64,000 bases of DNA from RCIO01 sp965232405 (GTDB lineage: Bacteria; Pseudomonadota; Alphaproteobacteria; Rhizobiales; Rhizobiaceae). The stretch lies in NCBI GenBank assembly GCA_965232405.1, contig OZ246966.1:1674001-1738000 (forward strand), read 5' to 3'. Shown piece after piece: positions 25,812 to 33,945 of the stretch. Under the pieces are notes generated by a model, which saw nothing but the letters and a program-made list of their open reading frames with translations, was not told the origin of the DNA and did not search any database. Position 1 is the stretch's first letter; every line of letters begins with the position of its first letter. The position numbers and the translations under genes were made by a program.

Positions 25812-26945
25812 TCAGGCCGCGACCCCGCCCCAAATCGCCTCCGCGGTCTTCACAACCAGATCCAGCTTGCGCTTCTCGTCGTCGACGGTGATCTTGTTGC
25901 CTTCCTCGGTCGACGCGAAACCGCATTGCGGCGCGATGCCGAGCTGATCGATGTCGGCATATTTCGATGCCTCGTCGAATTTGCGCTTGAGATCGTCCAG
26001 CTTTTCGAGCTCACCCGTCTTCGTTGTGATGAAGCCCGGCATGACCCGCTTCTTGCCCTTAGGCAGCAGCCGTAGCGGCTCCAGTCCGCCGGCGCGATCG
26101 CTGTCATATTCCATGAAATAGATGTCGACGCCGGTCTTGTTGAAGATGGCGTCGGCCGCCGGATCGTAGGCGCCTTCAGCGGCATAGGTGGAGACGAAAT
26201 TGCCGCGGCACATATGCATGCCGATCACCATGTCGTCCGGCTTGTCCTTGATCGCCTCGTGCATCATCCAGGCATAACGGTCGATCAGCCAGTCGGGATC
26301 CTGCCCCTCGGCCTTCTTGGTCTCGCGGTGCTTGGGGTCGCACAGATAGGCAAAGAAAATGTCGTCCATCTGCAGATAGCGGCATCCGGCGGCATAGAAG
26401 CCCTTCACCGCTTTTGCATAGGCCTTGGCGAGGTCCGCAAACAGCGCCTCGGGATCGTCCTTGTATTCCTTGGGATGGATGTCGGACGGCGCGGTGCGGA
26501 AGTGGCTGCAGCTCGGGCCGGGAATGGAGATTTTGGGCGTCACCTTGGTCACGCCGGCCAGAAAGCGGTAGTGCTCCAGCATCGGATGATCGTCGGGGAA
26601 GTCGAGCTTGCCGGTGATCGTCGGAAAGATCGGGCGCAGCTTGACGCCGTGGAACTGGACGCCTTCGTCGCGTTCTTCCAGATCGAGCCCGGTGAGGCCT
26701 CCCATGAAATCGTAGTGCCAGAAGGAACGGCGGATCTCGCCGTCGGTGACGACCGGCAGGCCGGCGTCTTCCTGCAGTTTCACAACCTCGCGGATCGCTT
26801 CATCCTCTGCCGCTTTCAGTTCGTCGGCGTCGATCGACTTGTCCTCGTAGAACTTCTTGCGCGCCGCCTTGACCGAATCCGGACGCAACAGGCTGCCGAC
26901 ATGGTCGGCGCGGAATGGCGGTCTGGCTGATGCGTTTGCGTTCAC
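25812..26945 (-). CDS. Cobalamin-independent methionine synthase II family protein (MetE C-domain-like)
   Basis: The 377-residue protein is a stand-alone catalytic barrel related to the C-terminal half of MetE. It has RADHVGSLLRP at the start. Predicted zinc ligands are His and Cys in GMHMCRGN, Glu in FMEYDSDRAG and Cys in APQCGF. Related short proteins transfer methyl groups from donors other than methyltetrahydrofolate-polyglutamate, and their substrates are often unknown. The GTG start at 26945 has GGGAGG at ideal spacing. It is divergent from a GntR regulator with a GTATAC palindrome midway between them, and ends in a strong hairpin. True methionine synthesis is possible but not assured. 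Confidence 0.85.
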   Translation of the reverse strand: MNANASARPPFRADHVGSLLRPDSVKAARKKFYEDKSIDADELKAAEDEAIREVVKLQEDAGLPVVTDGEIRRSFWHYDFMGGLTGLDLEERDEGVQFHGVKLRPIFPTITGKLDFPDDHPMLEHYRFLAGVTKVTPKISIPGPSCSHFRTAPSDIHPKEYKDDPEALFADLAKAYAKAVKGFYAAGCRYLQMDDIFFAYLCDPKHRETKKAEGQDPDWLIDRYAWMMHEAIKDKPDDMVIGMHMCRGNFVSTYAAEGAYDPAADAIFNKTGVDIYFMEYDSDRAGGLEPLRLLPKGKKRVMPGFITTKTGELEKLDDLKRKFDEASKYADIDQLGIAPQCGFASTEEGNKITVDDEKRKLDLVVKTAEAIWGGVAA

Positions 26946-27028
26946 GAAATCCTCCCGAAGGCTGCTTCTGGCTTTGCTGACCCGCCGCAACCCCGGTCTG
27001 GCGAGGCGGGCGGCCACTTGACATTGCC

Positions 27029-27042
27029 CTGTATACAATCTG
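27029..27042. promoter_or_regulatory. GTATAC operator-like palindrome between gntR and MetE-like gene
   Basis: CTGTATACAATCTG has the palindromic core GTATAC with a partial TGTATACA extension, and a second half-site (TGTATTTG) follows. It lies almost equally far (about 80 bp) from both divergent start codons. Autogenous control by the GntR regulator at 27116 is the simplest reading. The core is shared with the palindromes at 10342 and 23560. Confidence 0.5.
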
Positions 27043-27115
27043 TATTTGCCGTGTCCACGCCTAGAGCCGCCGGTTTTCCTACCTGCGACAATGTTGCGAC
27101 CGGACGGAGGAGAAA

Positions 27116-27859
27116 TTGGCACCGCGCGAGAAAACCGTCAAAGGCGCTTCGCAATCGCTGAAGGCAGTGCTTGGCGTTCGCGACCTGGTCTTTTCCGGCG
27201 AGGTGGAGCCCGGCGGCCGCATGTCTGAAATCACGGTCAGCGAGCGGCTTGGCCTGTCGCGCACGCCGGTGCGCGCGGCCCTTGCCCGGCTGGAACAGGA
27301 AGGCATTCTGGAAGCCATACCGTCGGGCGGCTATTCGGTGCGCACCTTCACCGTGGCCGACGTGCACGACGCTATCGAGTTGCGCGGCGTGCTTGAAGGT
27401 ACCGCGGCGCGGCTTGCGGCGGAGCGCGGCGTGTCGCCGGCAAACATGTCATCGCTCAAGGCGCTGATCGCAGATCTCGATGCGATCGTTGGCGTGCCGC
27501 TCGAAGAGATGGACTTCAGCGCCTACGAAAAGCGCAATGCCGAGTTTCACGAGATGCTGACGCTCCTGTCCGGCTCCGACGTCGTGCGACGCGAGATCGA
27601 ACGCGTGCTGCACCTGCCCTTTGCCGGCCCCAGCGCGTTTCTGGACGCGCAGACCGAAATCCCGGAGTTCCGGACCTCTCTTGTGTCCGGGCAGGCCCAG
27701 CACAGGGCCATCGCCAACGCCATTGAAATGCGCGAGGGCGCGCGCGCCGAAGCGGTGGCACGCGAACATGCCAGGCTGGCACGGCTCAATCTCGATTTCG
27801 TCCTGAAGGACAGCGCGTTGATTGAACGCGTTCCAGGCTTGCGCCTGGTGTCGGCATAG
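27116..27859 (+). CDS. GntR family transcriptional regulator, FadR/FCD subfamily
   Basis: The 247-residue regulator has an N-terminal winged helix (MSEITVSERLGLSRTPVRAALARLEQEGILEAIPSGGYSVR) and an all-helical FCD ligand domain beginning VADVHDAIELRGVLEGTAARLAAERG. FCD regulators commonly sense carboxylic acids. The start is TTG at 27116, set by GGAGG five bases upstream. It is divergent from the MetE-like gene and is followed by about 490 bases with no sure gene. The operator-like GTATAC palindrome in its promoter resembles those upstream of hyuA and of the molybdenum hydroxylase operon, so it may govern all three. Confidence 0.92.
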   Translation: MAPREKTVKGASQSLKAVLGVRDLVFSGEVEPGGRMSEITVSERLGLSRTPVRAALARLEQEGILEAIPSGGYSVRTFTVADVHDAIELRGVLEGTAARLAAERGVSPANMSSLKALIADLDAIVGVPLEEMDFSAYEKRNAEFHEMLTLLSGSDVVRREIERVLHLPFAGPSAFLDAQTEIPEFRTSLVSGQAQHRAIANAIEMREGARAEAVAREHARLARLNLDFVLKDSALIERVPGLRLVSA

Positions 27860-27870
27860 GCGGACAGGAC

Positions 27871-28320
27871 GTGACGCGCGAAACCGGATGGCGTCAGGCG
27901 GTAGTGACCCGCGCCCAGACCATCGCGCGGGGCCTGCGCATGATCGACCTGGCGCTGGAGGGCCGGCTGCCAACCCTGTCGCCCCATTCGAGCGCAGAAA
28001 TTGCCGTGCCGACCGGCGACACGGCAGCGACCCGCACTTTTGACTGCATTCCCGCACCCAACGGCCAAATTCGTGTTACGGTTGGGAGCGGGAACGATGA
28101 AGGGCTGCGGTTCATGTGGTCGCTGGTCGAAGGTGCTGTGGTGCGCATGAGCGTTGCTGGAACGCGAGCTGCCGGTGCGACCGGGCTTGAGCGCCCGCAG
28201 CCAGGCGCCAAGTCCTCATTTTCAATTCCAATTCTTGCCGTTAACGACGCTATCATTCTCGGCGAGAATGGCGGAGCCGCAACGCATCGCGCTGTTGTGG
28301 CAAACAGTTCTGTCGTATAA
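27871..28320 (+). CDS. Doubtful hypothetical protein
   Basis: A 149-codon frame opens at a GTG with CGGACAGGAC before it and fills most of the gap between gntR and the TRAP protein. The sequence has no recognisable domain, no signal peptide and no membrane span, and the amino-acid make-up is unremarkable. Its stop lies inside the likely promoter of the next gene. It may be chance or decayed DNA. I list it because otherwise 27860-28352 would be unexplained. Confidence 0.25.
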   Translation: MTRETGWRQAVVTRAQTIARGLRMIDLALEGRLPTLSPHSSAEIAVPTGDTAATRTFDCIPAPNGQIRVTVGSGNDEGLRFMWSLVEGAVVRMSVAGTRAAGATGLERPQPGAKSSFSIPILAVNDAIILGENGGAATHRAVVANSSVV

Positions 28321-28328
28321 CAATTGTT
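28319..28328. promoter_or_regulatory. Small palindrome upstream of the TRAP solute-binding protein
   Basis: AACAATTGTT is a perfect 10-bp palindrome inside TCGTATAACAATTGTTCT, 24 bases before the start codon and just before the GGGAGG ribosome site. It may be an operator or part of the promoter. No regulator can be assigned. Confidence 0.3.
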
Positions 28329-28352
28329 CTGGAACCAGGGAGGTACCAACAT

Positions 28353-29381
28353 ATGTTCCAATTCAAATCCGTAGTGATCGCGTCAGCGGCGGTTTGCGCC
28401 ATGACCGCGACGTCCCTCGCTCAGGAGGTGACGCTCAGATTCCACCAGATGCTGCCGCCTCAGGCAACGATCCCGGCTAAGGCCATCGTGCCATGGGCTG
28501 AGAAGGTGGAAGCCGATTCCAACGGCCGCATCAAGGTCGAGAAGTTCGACGCCATGGCGCTGGGCGGCACGCCGCCGCAGCTTATCGACCAGGTCACCGA
28601 CGGCGTCGTCGATCTCATCTGGACGGTTATCGGCTACACGCCGGGCCGCTTCCCGTCGACCGAGGCTTTCGAGCTGCCCTTCATCATGACCAATGGCGAA
28701 GCGACTTCGCGGGCATTCCACGAATATTGCGAAAAGCACTGCGCGGACGAGTTTTCCGACGTGAAGGTCATCGCCTGGCATGCACACGGCCCCGGCCTCA
28801 TCCACTCTTCACGACCGATCAACAAGCTTGAGGACATGGACAACCTCAAGGTTCGCGGCGGGTCGCGCCTCGTCAACCAGCTCCTGGAAAAGCTCGGCGC
28901 GGAGCCGATCGGCATGCCTGTCCCGGCGGTGCCGGAAGCACTCTCCAAGGGTGTGATCGAAGCCACCACCATTCCGTGGGAAGTGACCCCGGCGCTCAAG
29001 GTCGCCGAACTGGTGAACAATCACACCGGCTTCGCGGGCGACAACGGCCTCTACACGCTGACCTTCGTGGTCGCCATGAACCAGAACGCCTATGATGGCC
29101 TGCCGGACGACCTGAAGAAGGTCATCGACGATAATTCTGGCATCGAGACGGCAGCCATGTTCGGAGCCGTCATGGACGGCGGCGACGCAGTCGGCCTGAA
29201 GATCGCCCAGGATCACGGCAACAACATCATCACCCTCGACCAAGCCGAAACGCAGCGCTGGAAAGACGCTGCGTCGGACATCGAGGCAGGCTGGATTGCA
29301 GACATGGATGCAGCCGGCAAGGACGGTGCAGCTCTGGTCGAAGAAGCCAAGATGCTGATCAAGAAGCACACCGGCATGTAA
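28353..29381 (+). CDS. TRAP transporter solute-binding protein, DctP family (orphan)
   Basis: The 342-residue periplasmic protein begins with a signal peptide (about 1-23, ending SLAQ-E). The TRAP-type body includes TLRFHQMLPPQATIPAKAIVPWAEKVE, the LKVRGGSRLVNQLLEKLGAEPIGMPVPAVPEALSKGVIEA block with its ligand-binding arginine, and a C-terminal helical tail. Such proteins hand carboxylic acids or sugar acids to a DctQM permease. No dctQ or dctM gene is in the neighbourhood: a strong terminator follows at once and the next gene is an isomerase. It must work with a permease encoded elsewhere or act as a sensor protein. The start follows an AGGGAGG ribosome site. Confidence 0.92.
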   Translation: MFQFKSVVIASAAVCAMTATSLAQEVTLRFHQMLPPQATIPAKAIVPWAEKVEADSNGRIKVEKFDAMALGGTPPQLIDQVTDGVVDLIWTVIGYTPGRFPSTEAFELPFIMTNGEATSRAFHEYCEKHCADEFSDVKVIAWHAHGPGLIHSSRPINKLEDMDNLKVRGGSRLVNQLLEKLGAEPIGMPVPAVPEALSKGVIEATTIPWEVTPALKVAELVNNHTGFAGDNGLYTLTFVVAMNQNAYDGLPDDLKKVIDDNSGIETAAMFGAVMDGGDAVGLKIAQDHGNNIITLDQAETQRWKDAASDIEAGWIADMDAAGKDGAALVEEAKMLIKKHTGM

Positions 29382-29406
29382 GCTGCGTCATCTGACGTCA
29401 TGAGGG

Positions 29407-29435
29407 ACCGGCCGCGAATTTCGCGGCCGGTTTTT
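29407..29435 (+). terminator. Strong intrinsic terminator after the TRAP gene
   Basis: A perfect 11-bp stem (29407-29417 with 29421-29431), sequence ACCGGCCGCGA, closes a three-base loop and runs into TTTTTC. It is 26 bases after the solute-binding-protein stop and fixes that gene as a single-gene transcript. Confidence 0.93.
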
Positions 29436-29515
29436 CTTTGCGCGGGGCATGCTTGGAAAAGCCCGGCGCCTTCGCTAGACCGGCAGGCGACCGGCGAAAA
29501 CAGCGGAGGCCTGCG

Positions 29516-30202
29516 GTGAAGCGATCGAGGATCAACCAGATCATTCGCGAGGGCGACGAATATATCCGCTCATTCGGGTATCGCCTGCCGCCATTCGCCT
29601 ATCTGTCGCCGGCCGACATGCGTGCGAAACGCGACGCAATGCAGGGCATTGTCTCCGCGCGGCTCGGCTGGGACATCACAGACTACGGAGAAGGCCGTTT
29701 CGACGAACTCGGCCTGTTCCTGTTCACCGCTCGCAACGGCAATGCCGACGACCTTAAGACCGGCAGCGGCATGCTCTATGCGGAAAAGATCATGATCTCG
29801 CGGCGCGACCAGCTCTCGCCCATGCACCGTCACGTTGTGAAGGCGGAAGACATAATCAATCGCGGTGGTGGAACGCTGGCCCTGAGGCTGTTCAACTCCG
29901 CGCCTGACGGCTCGATCGACCGCAGCGCGCCAGTCTCGGTGATGACGGATGGTATGGAGCGCCGGCTTGATGCCGGCGATGTTCTGCTGCTTGGGGTCGG
30001 CGAAAGCGTCACGCTTCTCCCCGGCCTGTGGCACGCTTTCTGGGGCGAGGCGGATGATGTCCTGATCGGCGAGGTCTCGACCGTCAATGACGACCTGACC
30101 GACAATGTCTTCGAACAGCCCATTACCCGCTTCTCCGAAATCGAGGAAGACGAGGAACCGCATCGTCTGCTGGTCTCGGACTACGACAGCTGGTTGAAAT
30201 AG
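29516..30202 (+). CDS. D-lyxose/D-mannose isomerase family protein (cupin)
   Basis: The 228-residue protein matches the D-lyxose ketol-isomerase family, cupin-fold metalloenzymes that interconvert D-lyxose and D-xylulose (and D-mannose and D-fructose). Segments include INQIIREGDEYIRSFGYRLPPFAYLSP, the metal-binding SPMHRHVVKAEDI with two histidines and a Glu, and LLPGLWHAFWGE with the third histidine. The GTG start at 29516 has GGAGG six bases upstream; earlier starts run through the preceding terminator region. It lies 27 bases before the kinase gene, probably as an operon for sugar use. Confidence 0.85.
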   Translation: MKRSRINQIIREGDEYIRSFGYRLPPFAYLSPADMRAKRDAMQGIVSARLGWDITDYGEGRFDELGLFLFTARNGNADDLKTGSGMLYAEKIMISRRDQLSPMHRHVVKAEDIINRGGGTLALRLFNSAPDGSIDRSAPVSVMTDGMERRLDAGDVLLLGVGESVTLLPGLWHAFWGEADDVLIGEVSTVNDDLTDNVFEQPITRFSEIEEDEEPHRLLVSDYDSWLK

Positions 30203-30229
30203 GCGCGCAGTCCGTCACAATCGGCAGCC

Positions 30230-30850
30230 ATGTCCGACATCGCCCATCTTGCAGCAACCATTTTCCGCCATGCGGCGGGGAGCGAGCGTTTTCTGGTCGC
30301 CATTGCCGGACCGCCCGGCGCGGGCAAATCGACAACCGGCGCAAGGCTGCTGGAACTGCTTTCCGAAGCACCGGCGGCTCTGGTGCCGATGGACGGGTTT
30401 CATCTCGACAACCGGATACTGATCGAGCGCGGCGACCGGGCACGGAAAGGCGCGCCCGATACGTTCGATTTCGGCGGCCTGAAATCGATGATCGAAAGGC
30501 TCAGCAATGGCGGTGACGACATTGCGGTGCCGCTGTTCGACCGCGACGAGGATTTCTCGCGAGGCAGCGCCTCGATCGTAAAAGCAAGCGACCGTATCGT
30601 GCTCGTCGAAGGCAACTACCTGCTGCTGGACGAACCGCCATGGAACGAGCTTGCCGCACTGTTCGATTTCAAGGTGTTCCTCGATGTGCCGCGCGGACCG
30701 CTTGCACACCGGCTGGTGCAGCGCTGGATCAGTCATGGCCTGAGCGATGAAGAGGCGCGGCAGCGGGCCTTTTCCAACGACATGCCCAATGCCGAACGCG
30801 TGCTGGGCGCGCTGATCGAGCCTGACGTGACGATCAGATTCGAGGAATAG
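30230..30850 (+). CDS. P-loop nucleoside/sugar kinase family protein (uridine-kinase/PanK-like)
   Basis: The 206-residue protein has the Walker A loop AGPPGAGKSTTGARLLE (about 26-42), the MDGFHLDN substrate motif and RKGAPDTFDFGGL. It also has VEGNYLLLDEPPW and a DVPRGPLAHRLVQRW arginine lid. This set marks the uridine-kinase/pantothenate-kinase-like branch that includes kinases of sugar operons such as frcK. With the isomerase just upstream it may phosphorylate a ketose, though nucleoside specificity is possible. It converges on the class II aldolase gene, nine bases between stops. Confidence 0.85.
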   Translation: MSDIAHLAATIFRHAAGSERFLVAIAGPPGAGKSTTGARLLELLSEAPAALVPMDGFHLDNRILIERGDRARKGAPDTFDFGGLKSMIERLSNGGDDIAVPLFDRDEDFSRGSASIVKASDRIVLVEGNYLLLDEPPWNELAALFDFKVFLDVPRGPLAHRLVQRWISHGLSDEEARQRAFSNDMPNAERVLGALIEPDVTIRFEE

Positions 30851-30859
30851 TCCGCCCGC

Positions 30860-31630
30860 TCAGGCGGCGTAGTTGGAGCCTTCCTCGTCGAGGATCGCTT
30901 TCAGTTCCTGAAGATGCCTGGAAGCTTGGGCGACAGGGTAATCGTCCATCTGCCGCGCGACAGTTTCGGCAACCTCGTCGGAGAGCACACGCAGCTCTTT
31001 CCCGGTCCACAGCGCCTTGATGTAGGTCTCGCAGGCGCGCTCGAAATAATAGAGCCGGTCGAAGGTCTCGGCGACCGTTGCGCCGATCACCAGCACACCG
31101 TGATTGCCCATCACCATGACCTTCACCTTCGGGTCGGTGAACAGTTTCGCGCAGCGTTCGCCCTCGTCCTCGAAGGCGAGCCCGCCATAGTCGCCGTCAA
31201 CGATATGACGGTTATGGAATGCGGCCGAGTTCTGGTCGATCGGCGGCAGCGCCGAATCTGCCAGCGATGCCAGCACCGTGGCGTGAACCGAATGAACATG
31301 CATCACGCAGCGGGCCTGCGGACAGTTGCGGTGCATTGCGCCATGCAGTCCCCAGGCGGTGGGATCCGGCGCGTCGGGCCTTTCCATCGTGTCGGGATCA
31401 TTGGCGTCGATCAGCACCAGATCGCTCGCCTTCACCCGCGAGAAATGCATCAGGTTCGGGTTGATCAGAAATTGCGAGCCATCCTCGTCAACCGCCAGCG
31501 AGAAGTGGTTGGCCACCGCCTCGTGCATGTTGAGCCGGGCTGTCCAGCGCAGAGCCGCGGCGAGGTCCACCCGCTCGGCATAATAGGGAAGGTTCGCGTT
31601 CCGTTGCTGGGCTATGCTGGTGACACTCAT
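30860..31630 (-). CDS. Class II aldolase/adducin family protein
   Basis: The 256-residue protein has the zinc-site pattern of class II aldolases and adducin heads: NHFSLAVDE near 41, CVMHVHSVHATVLAS near 108-122 with two ligand histidines, and MGNHGVLVIGATVAETFDRLYYFERAC. Relatives act on phospho- or free sugars and on methylthioribulose phosphate, and many are unassigned. It stands alone between the sugar isomerase-kinase pair (convergent) and ureG (same strand, 60 bases upstream), so it could be read with the urease operon or by its own promoter. Confidence 0.88.
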   Translation of the reverse strand: MSVTSIAQQRNANLPYYAERVDLAAALRWTARLNMHEAVANHFSLAVDEDGSQFLINPNLMHFSRVKASDLVLIDANDPDTMERPDAPDPTAWGLHGAMHRNCPQARCVMHVHSVHATVLASLADSALPPIDQNSAAFHNRHIVDGDYGGLAFEDEGERCAKLFTDPKVKVMVMGNHGVLVIGATVAETFDRLYYFERACETYIKALWTGKELRVLSDEVAETVARQMDDYPVAQASRHLQELKAILDEEGSNYAA

Positions 31631-31690
31631 GCCGCGTTCCTCCAGATTGGACAGGAGGATGACTGCGCCTCACCGCCCAAGCAAGGGAAT

Positions 31691-32329
31691 TCAGGCGGAT
31701 TCCAGCCGGCTTGGCGCGCGCAGCCCACCAAACTCAACCAGGTAACGCACGATTTCTTCCACGCCCTTGCCGCGCGAGAGATCGGTAAATGCATAAGGCC
31801 GGCCAGCGCGCATCCGGTCGGCATCGCCCGCCATCGCGTCGAGGTCGACATTCACATGCGGCGCGAGATCTGCCTTGTTGATGACGAGGAAATCGGAGCG
31901 GGTGATGCCCGGCCCGCCCTTGCGTGGAATGTCGCCGCCCTGACAAACCGAGATCACATAGATGGTGAGGTCGGCCAGATCGGGCGAGAATGTCGCGGCA
32001 AGATTGTCGCCGCCGGACTCGATGAAAACGATGTCGAGATCGGGGAATTTGCGGTTGAGATAGGCGATCGCCGCCAGATTGATCGATGCGTCCTCGCGGA
32101 TCGCGGTGTGCGGGCAGCCACCTGTTTCCACCCCGACGATGCGGTCTTCAGGCAGGGCCTGCAGGCGCGCCAGCATCAGCGCATCTTCCTTGGTGTAGAT
32201 GTCATTGGTGACGACAGCGACGGAATAGTCGGAGCCAAGCGCCTTGCACAGCTTCTCCGTCAGCGTTGTCTTTCCGGACCCGACCGGGCCGCCGATACCA
32301 ATGCGAAGCGGGCCGTTTGATGAACTCAT
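31691..32329 (-). CDS. ureG: Urease accessory GTPase UreG
   Basis: UreG binds GTP and delivers nickel to apo-urease in the UreDFG complex. The 212-residue protein has the P-loop GIGGPVGSGKTTL, the nickel/zinc-binding TGGCPHTAIREDAS (Cys-Pro-His), FIESGGDN and the base-recognition VINKADLAPHV. Full length for the family; the start MSSSNGPLRIG follows a leader behind the ureF stop, 34 bases apart. It is the last urease gene on the minus strand. Confidence 0.97.
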   Translation of the reverse strand: MSSSNGPLRIGIGGPVGSGKTTLTEKLCKALGSDYSVAVVTNDIYTKEDALMLARLQALPEDRIVGVETGGCPHTAIREDASINLAAIAYLNRKFPDLDIVFIESGGDNLAATFSPDLADLTIYVISVCQGGDIPRKGGPGITRSDFLVINKADLAPHVNVDLDAMAGDADRMRAGRPYAFTDLSRGKGVEEIVRYLVEFGGLRAPSRLESA

Positions 32330-32363
32330 CTCAAATTCCCCTGACAAGATCGAGGCCGTCTGC

Positions 32364-33020
32364 TCACGACCGGAACAGCCTCGAATATTGCGTTTCGTGC
32401 CGCATTGCGGCGATTTCTGAAAGGATCGTGCCCGAGCCCAGATCGTCAAGCGTGGCGCGGACCGCGCGGTCGGCAGTTGCAGCGATCAGCGGCTCAAGCG
32501 CCGCAATCATGCGAACCCCGTCGGACTGGCCGATGACGGAAAGCCGGATGGCGGCCTGTACAAGGTTGGAAAGGGTTGCCTGCAGGAGACCGGCCACAGC
32601 GTCTTCCGCGGTGATACCGGCTTGGCCGGCCATCGCGCCGAAGGCAACCGGATAGGGGCAATCGTCGGCGAGGCCGGCAATCGGTGCCTCCCGCCAGGTT
32701 TGCGCAGCCTGCGCAAACGCCTCGCCCTGGTTCATAGTCTCCATGTGACGCTCGGCGGAACCTGCTAGCGCCTCGGCAAGTTCGGCGAGTGTGGAAAGCT
32801 GCTCGGCATCGTCAGATACTTGCACGGACTGCGCGGCGAGCACCGCGTCGTTCCAGAGCGACCCTGCCTCGACCAGTCCTGACAACCAGTCCTGCAGCGA
32901 GTTTCGGTCGGCAATCAGACCGTCATGCACGGCACGCTCCAGACCGTGGCTGTAGCTGAACGCGCCGACGGGAAAGGCCGGCGACAGCCATGCCATGAGC
33001 TTGAGCAGCGTTGCGCTCAT
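32364..33020 (-). CDS. ureF: Urease accessory protein UreF
   Basis: UreF is the helical scaffold that joins UreD to UreG and acts as the GTPase checkpoint in nickel insertion. The 218-residue protein has the signature LMAWLSPAFPVGAFSYSHGLERAV at the N-terminus and the C-terminal IAAMRHETQYSRLFRS that contacts UreG. Its start overlaps the stop of the upstream YrhK-like gene by four bases. Normal length. Confidence 0.96.
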   Translation of the reverse strand: MSATLLKLMAWLSPAFPVGAFSYSHGLERAVHDGLIADRNSLQDWLSGLVEAGSLWNDAVLAAQSVQVSDDAEQLSTLAELAEALAGSAERHMETMNQGEAFAQAAQTWREAPIAGLADDCPYPVAFGAMAGQAGITAEDAVAGLLQATLSNLVQAAIRLSVIGQSDGVRMIAALEPLIAATADRAVRATLDDLGSGTILSEIAAMRHETQYSRLFRS

Positions 33021-33298
33021 CCCTCTGCCCGCTTGGCGAGATCGTCCAGCCTGCCGATGGCAGCGTAGTGGATTTCGCGCACCAGCCGCAGCGTCGGCTT
33101 GAGTGCGAAGCAGACTGAGCCGATTACGAACATCGTCGTTGCGACGGTCTGTGTCTGCTCACTGTAGAACAGCACCGAACCTGTCAGAAACAGCAATGCA
33201 GCAGCGAAATCGACAGCCGTGTACCCTATTTCATACGCCGCATAGAGGCGGCGATTGCGCTGTGTGCGGGTACGGTTGTCAGGATTGAAATAGGCCAT
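33017..33298 (-). CDS. YrhK-like small membrane protein in the urease operon
   Basis: The 93-residue protein looks like a YrhK-domain protein: NRRLYAAYEIGYTAVDFAAALLFLTGSVLFYSE, then VATTMFVIGSVCFALKPTLRLVREI. Two membrane helices are likely (about 26-45 and 52-69), with charged ends. The ATG at 33298 has GGGAG upstream, and the stop overlaps the ureF start (ATGA), so it is translationally tied to urease maturation genes. It is not a known urease component. A role in the membrane step of urea or nickel handling is only suggested by position. Confidence 0.75.
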   Translation of the reverse strand: MAYFNPDNRTRTQRNRRLYAAYEIGYTAVDFAAALLFLTGSVLFYSEQTQTVATTMFVIGSVCFALKPTLRLVREIHYAAIGRLDDLAKRAEG

Positions 33299-33381
33299 AT
33301 CGCTACTCCCGTCTTGCTGAAATCGGTGCGCAGACAAATTCGTTGTGCGCGCGACACTCCCTTGGAGCCTACGACAGTTCG

Positions 33382-33945
33382 TCAGGCATGGTTGTGACCG
33401 TAGTGCGGATCGCCCGGCATGCGGCCATATTTGTCGGCCTCGCCATGATGATGGTGGTCGTGCCCATGCGAATGCGCGTGGCCGGAATAGGCGCCGCGAA
33501 CCGGCTTGAAGGGTTCGACAACGTCCGTCACCTTCGCCCCCAGCCCGGTCAGCATGTCGCGGATGACATGGTCGCGCAGGATGAGAATGCGGTCTTCCTC
33601 AATCTGCGCTGGCAGATGGCGGTTGCCGATATGCCAGCACAATTCGGCAAGATGCAGCCTGTCGCGAGCGCGAATGTCGTAGACGTCTTCCTGTGCCGCG
33701 ACGATGCCGGCGCGGCGGCCGTCGTCGAGCACAAGCTGGTCGCCATCATCGAGCGCCACCGGCTCCGGCAGATCGACCAGCACCTTGTCCCCGCCTTCCA
33801 GCAAGACAACGCGACGGCGCAAATGCCGCTCGTCATGCGCCAAAACGGCAACGCCGAAGGGTTTCTCGCCGCCGGTCTCGGCTGCGCGAACGATGCTGCC
33901 GGCACGCGGCAGGCTGGTGAAATCGTCGTTCAGATTGAGCTTCAT
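33382..33945 (-). CDS. ureE: Urease accessory metallochaperone UreE
   Basis: UreE carries nickel to the UreDFG complex. The 187-residue protein has the N-terminal peptide-binding domain, the metal-binding domain with CWHIGNRHLPAQ (conserved His), and VIRDMLTGLGAKV. The end is a histidine-rich tail (HAHSHGHDHHHHGE and HYGHNHA) that stores extra nickel. Its start overlaps the gst stop (ATGA). The 83-bp gap before the YrhK-like gene is the largest inside this part of the operon. Confidence 0.96.
   Translation of the reverse strand: MKLNLNDDFTSLPRAGSIVRAAETGGEKPFGVAVLAHDERHLRRRVVLLEGGDKVLVDLPEPVALDDGDQLVLDDGRRAGIVAAQEDVYDIRARDRLHLAELCWHIGNRHLPAQIEEDRILILRDHVIRDMLTGLGAKVTDVVEPFKPVRGAYSGHAHSHGHDHHHHGEADKYGRMPGDPHYGHNHA

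Noticed and set aside
30914..32320. A 468-codon plus-strand frame across the aldolase-like gene and ureG
   Set aside because: It runs antisense through two well-supported genes and has no domain or ribosome site.
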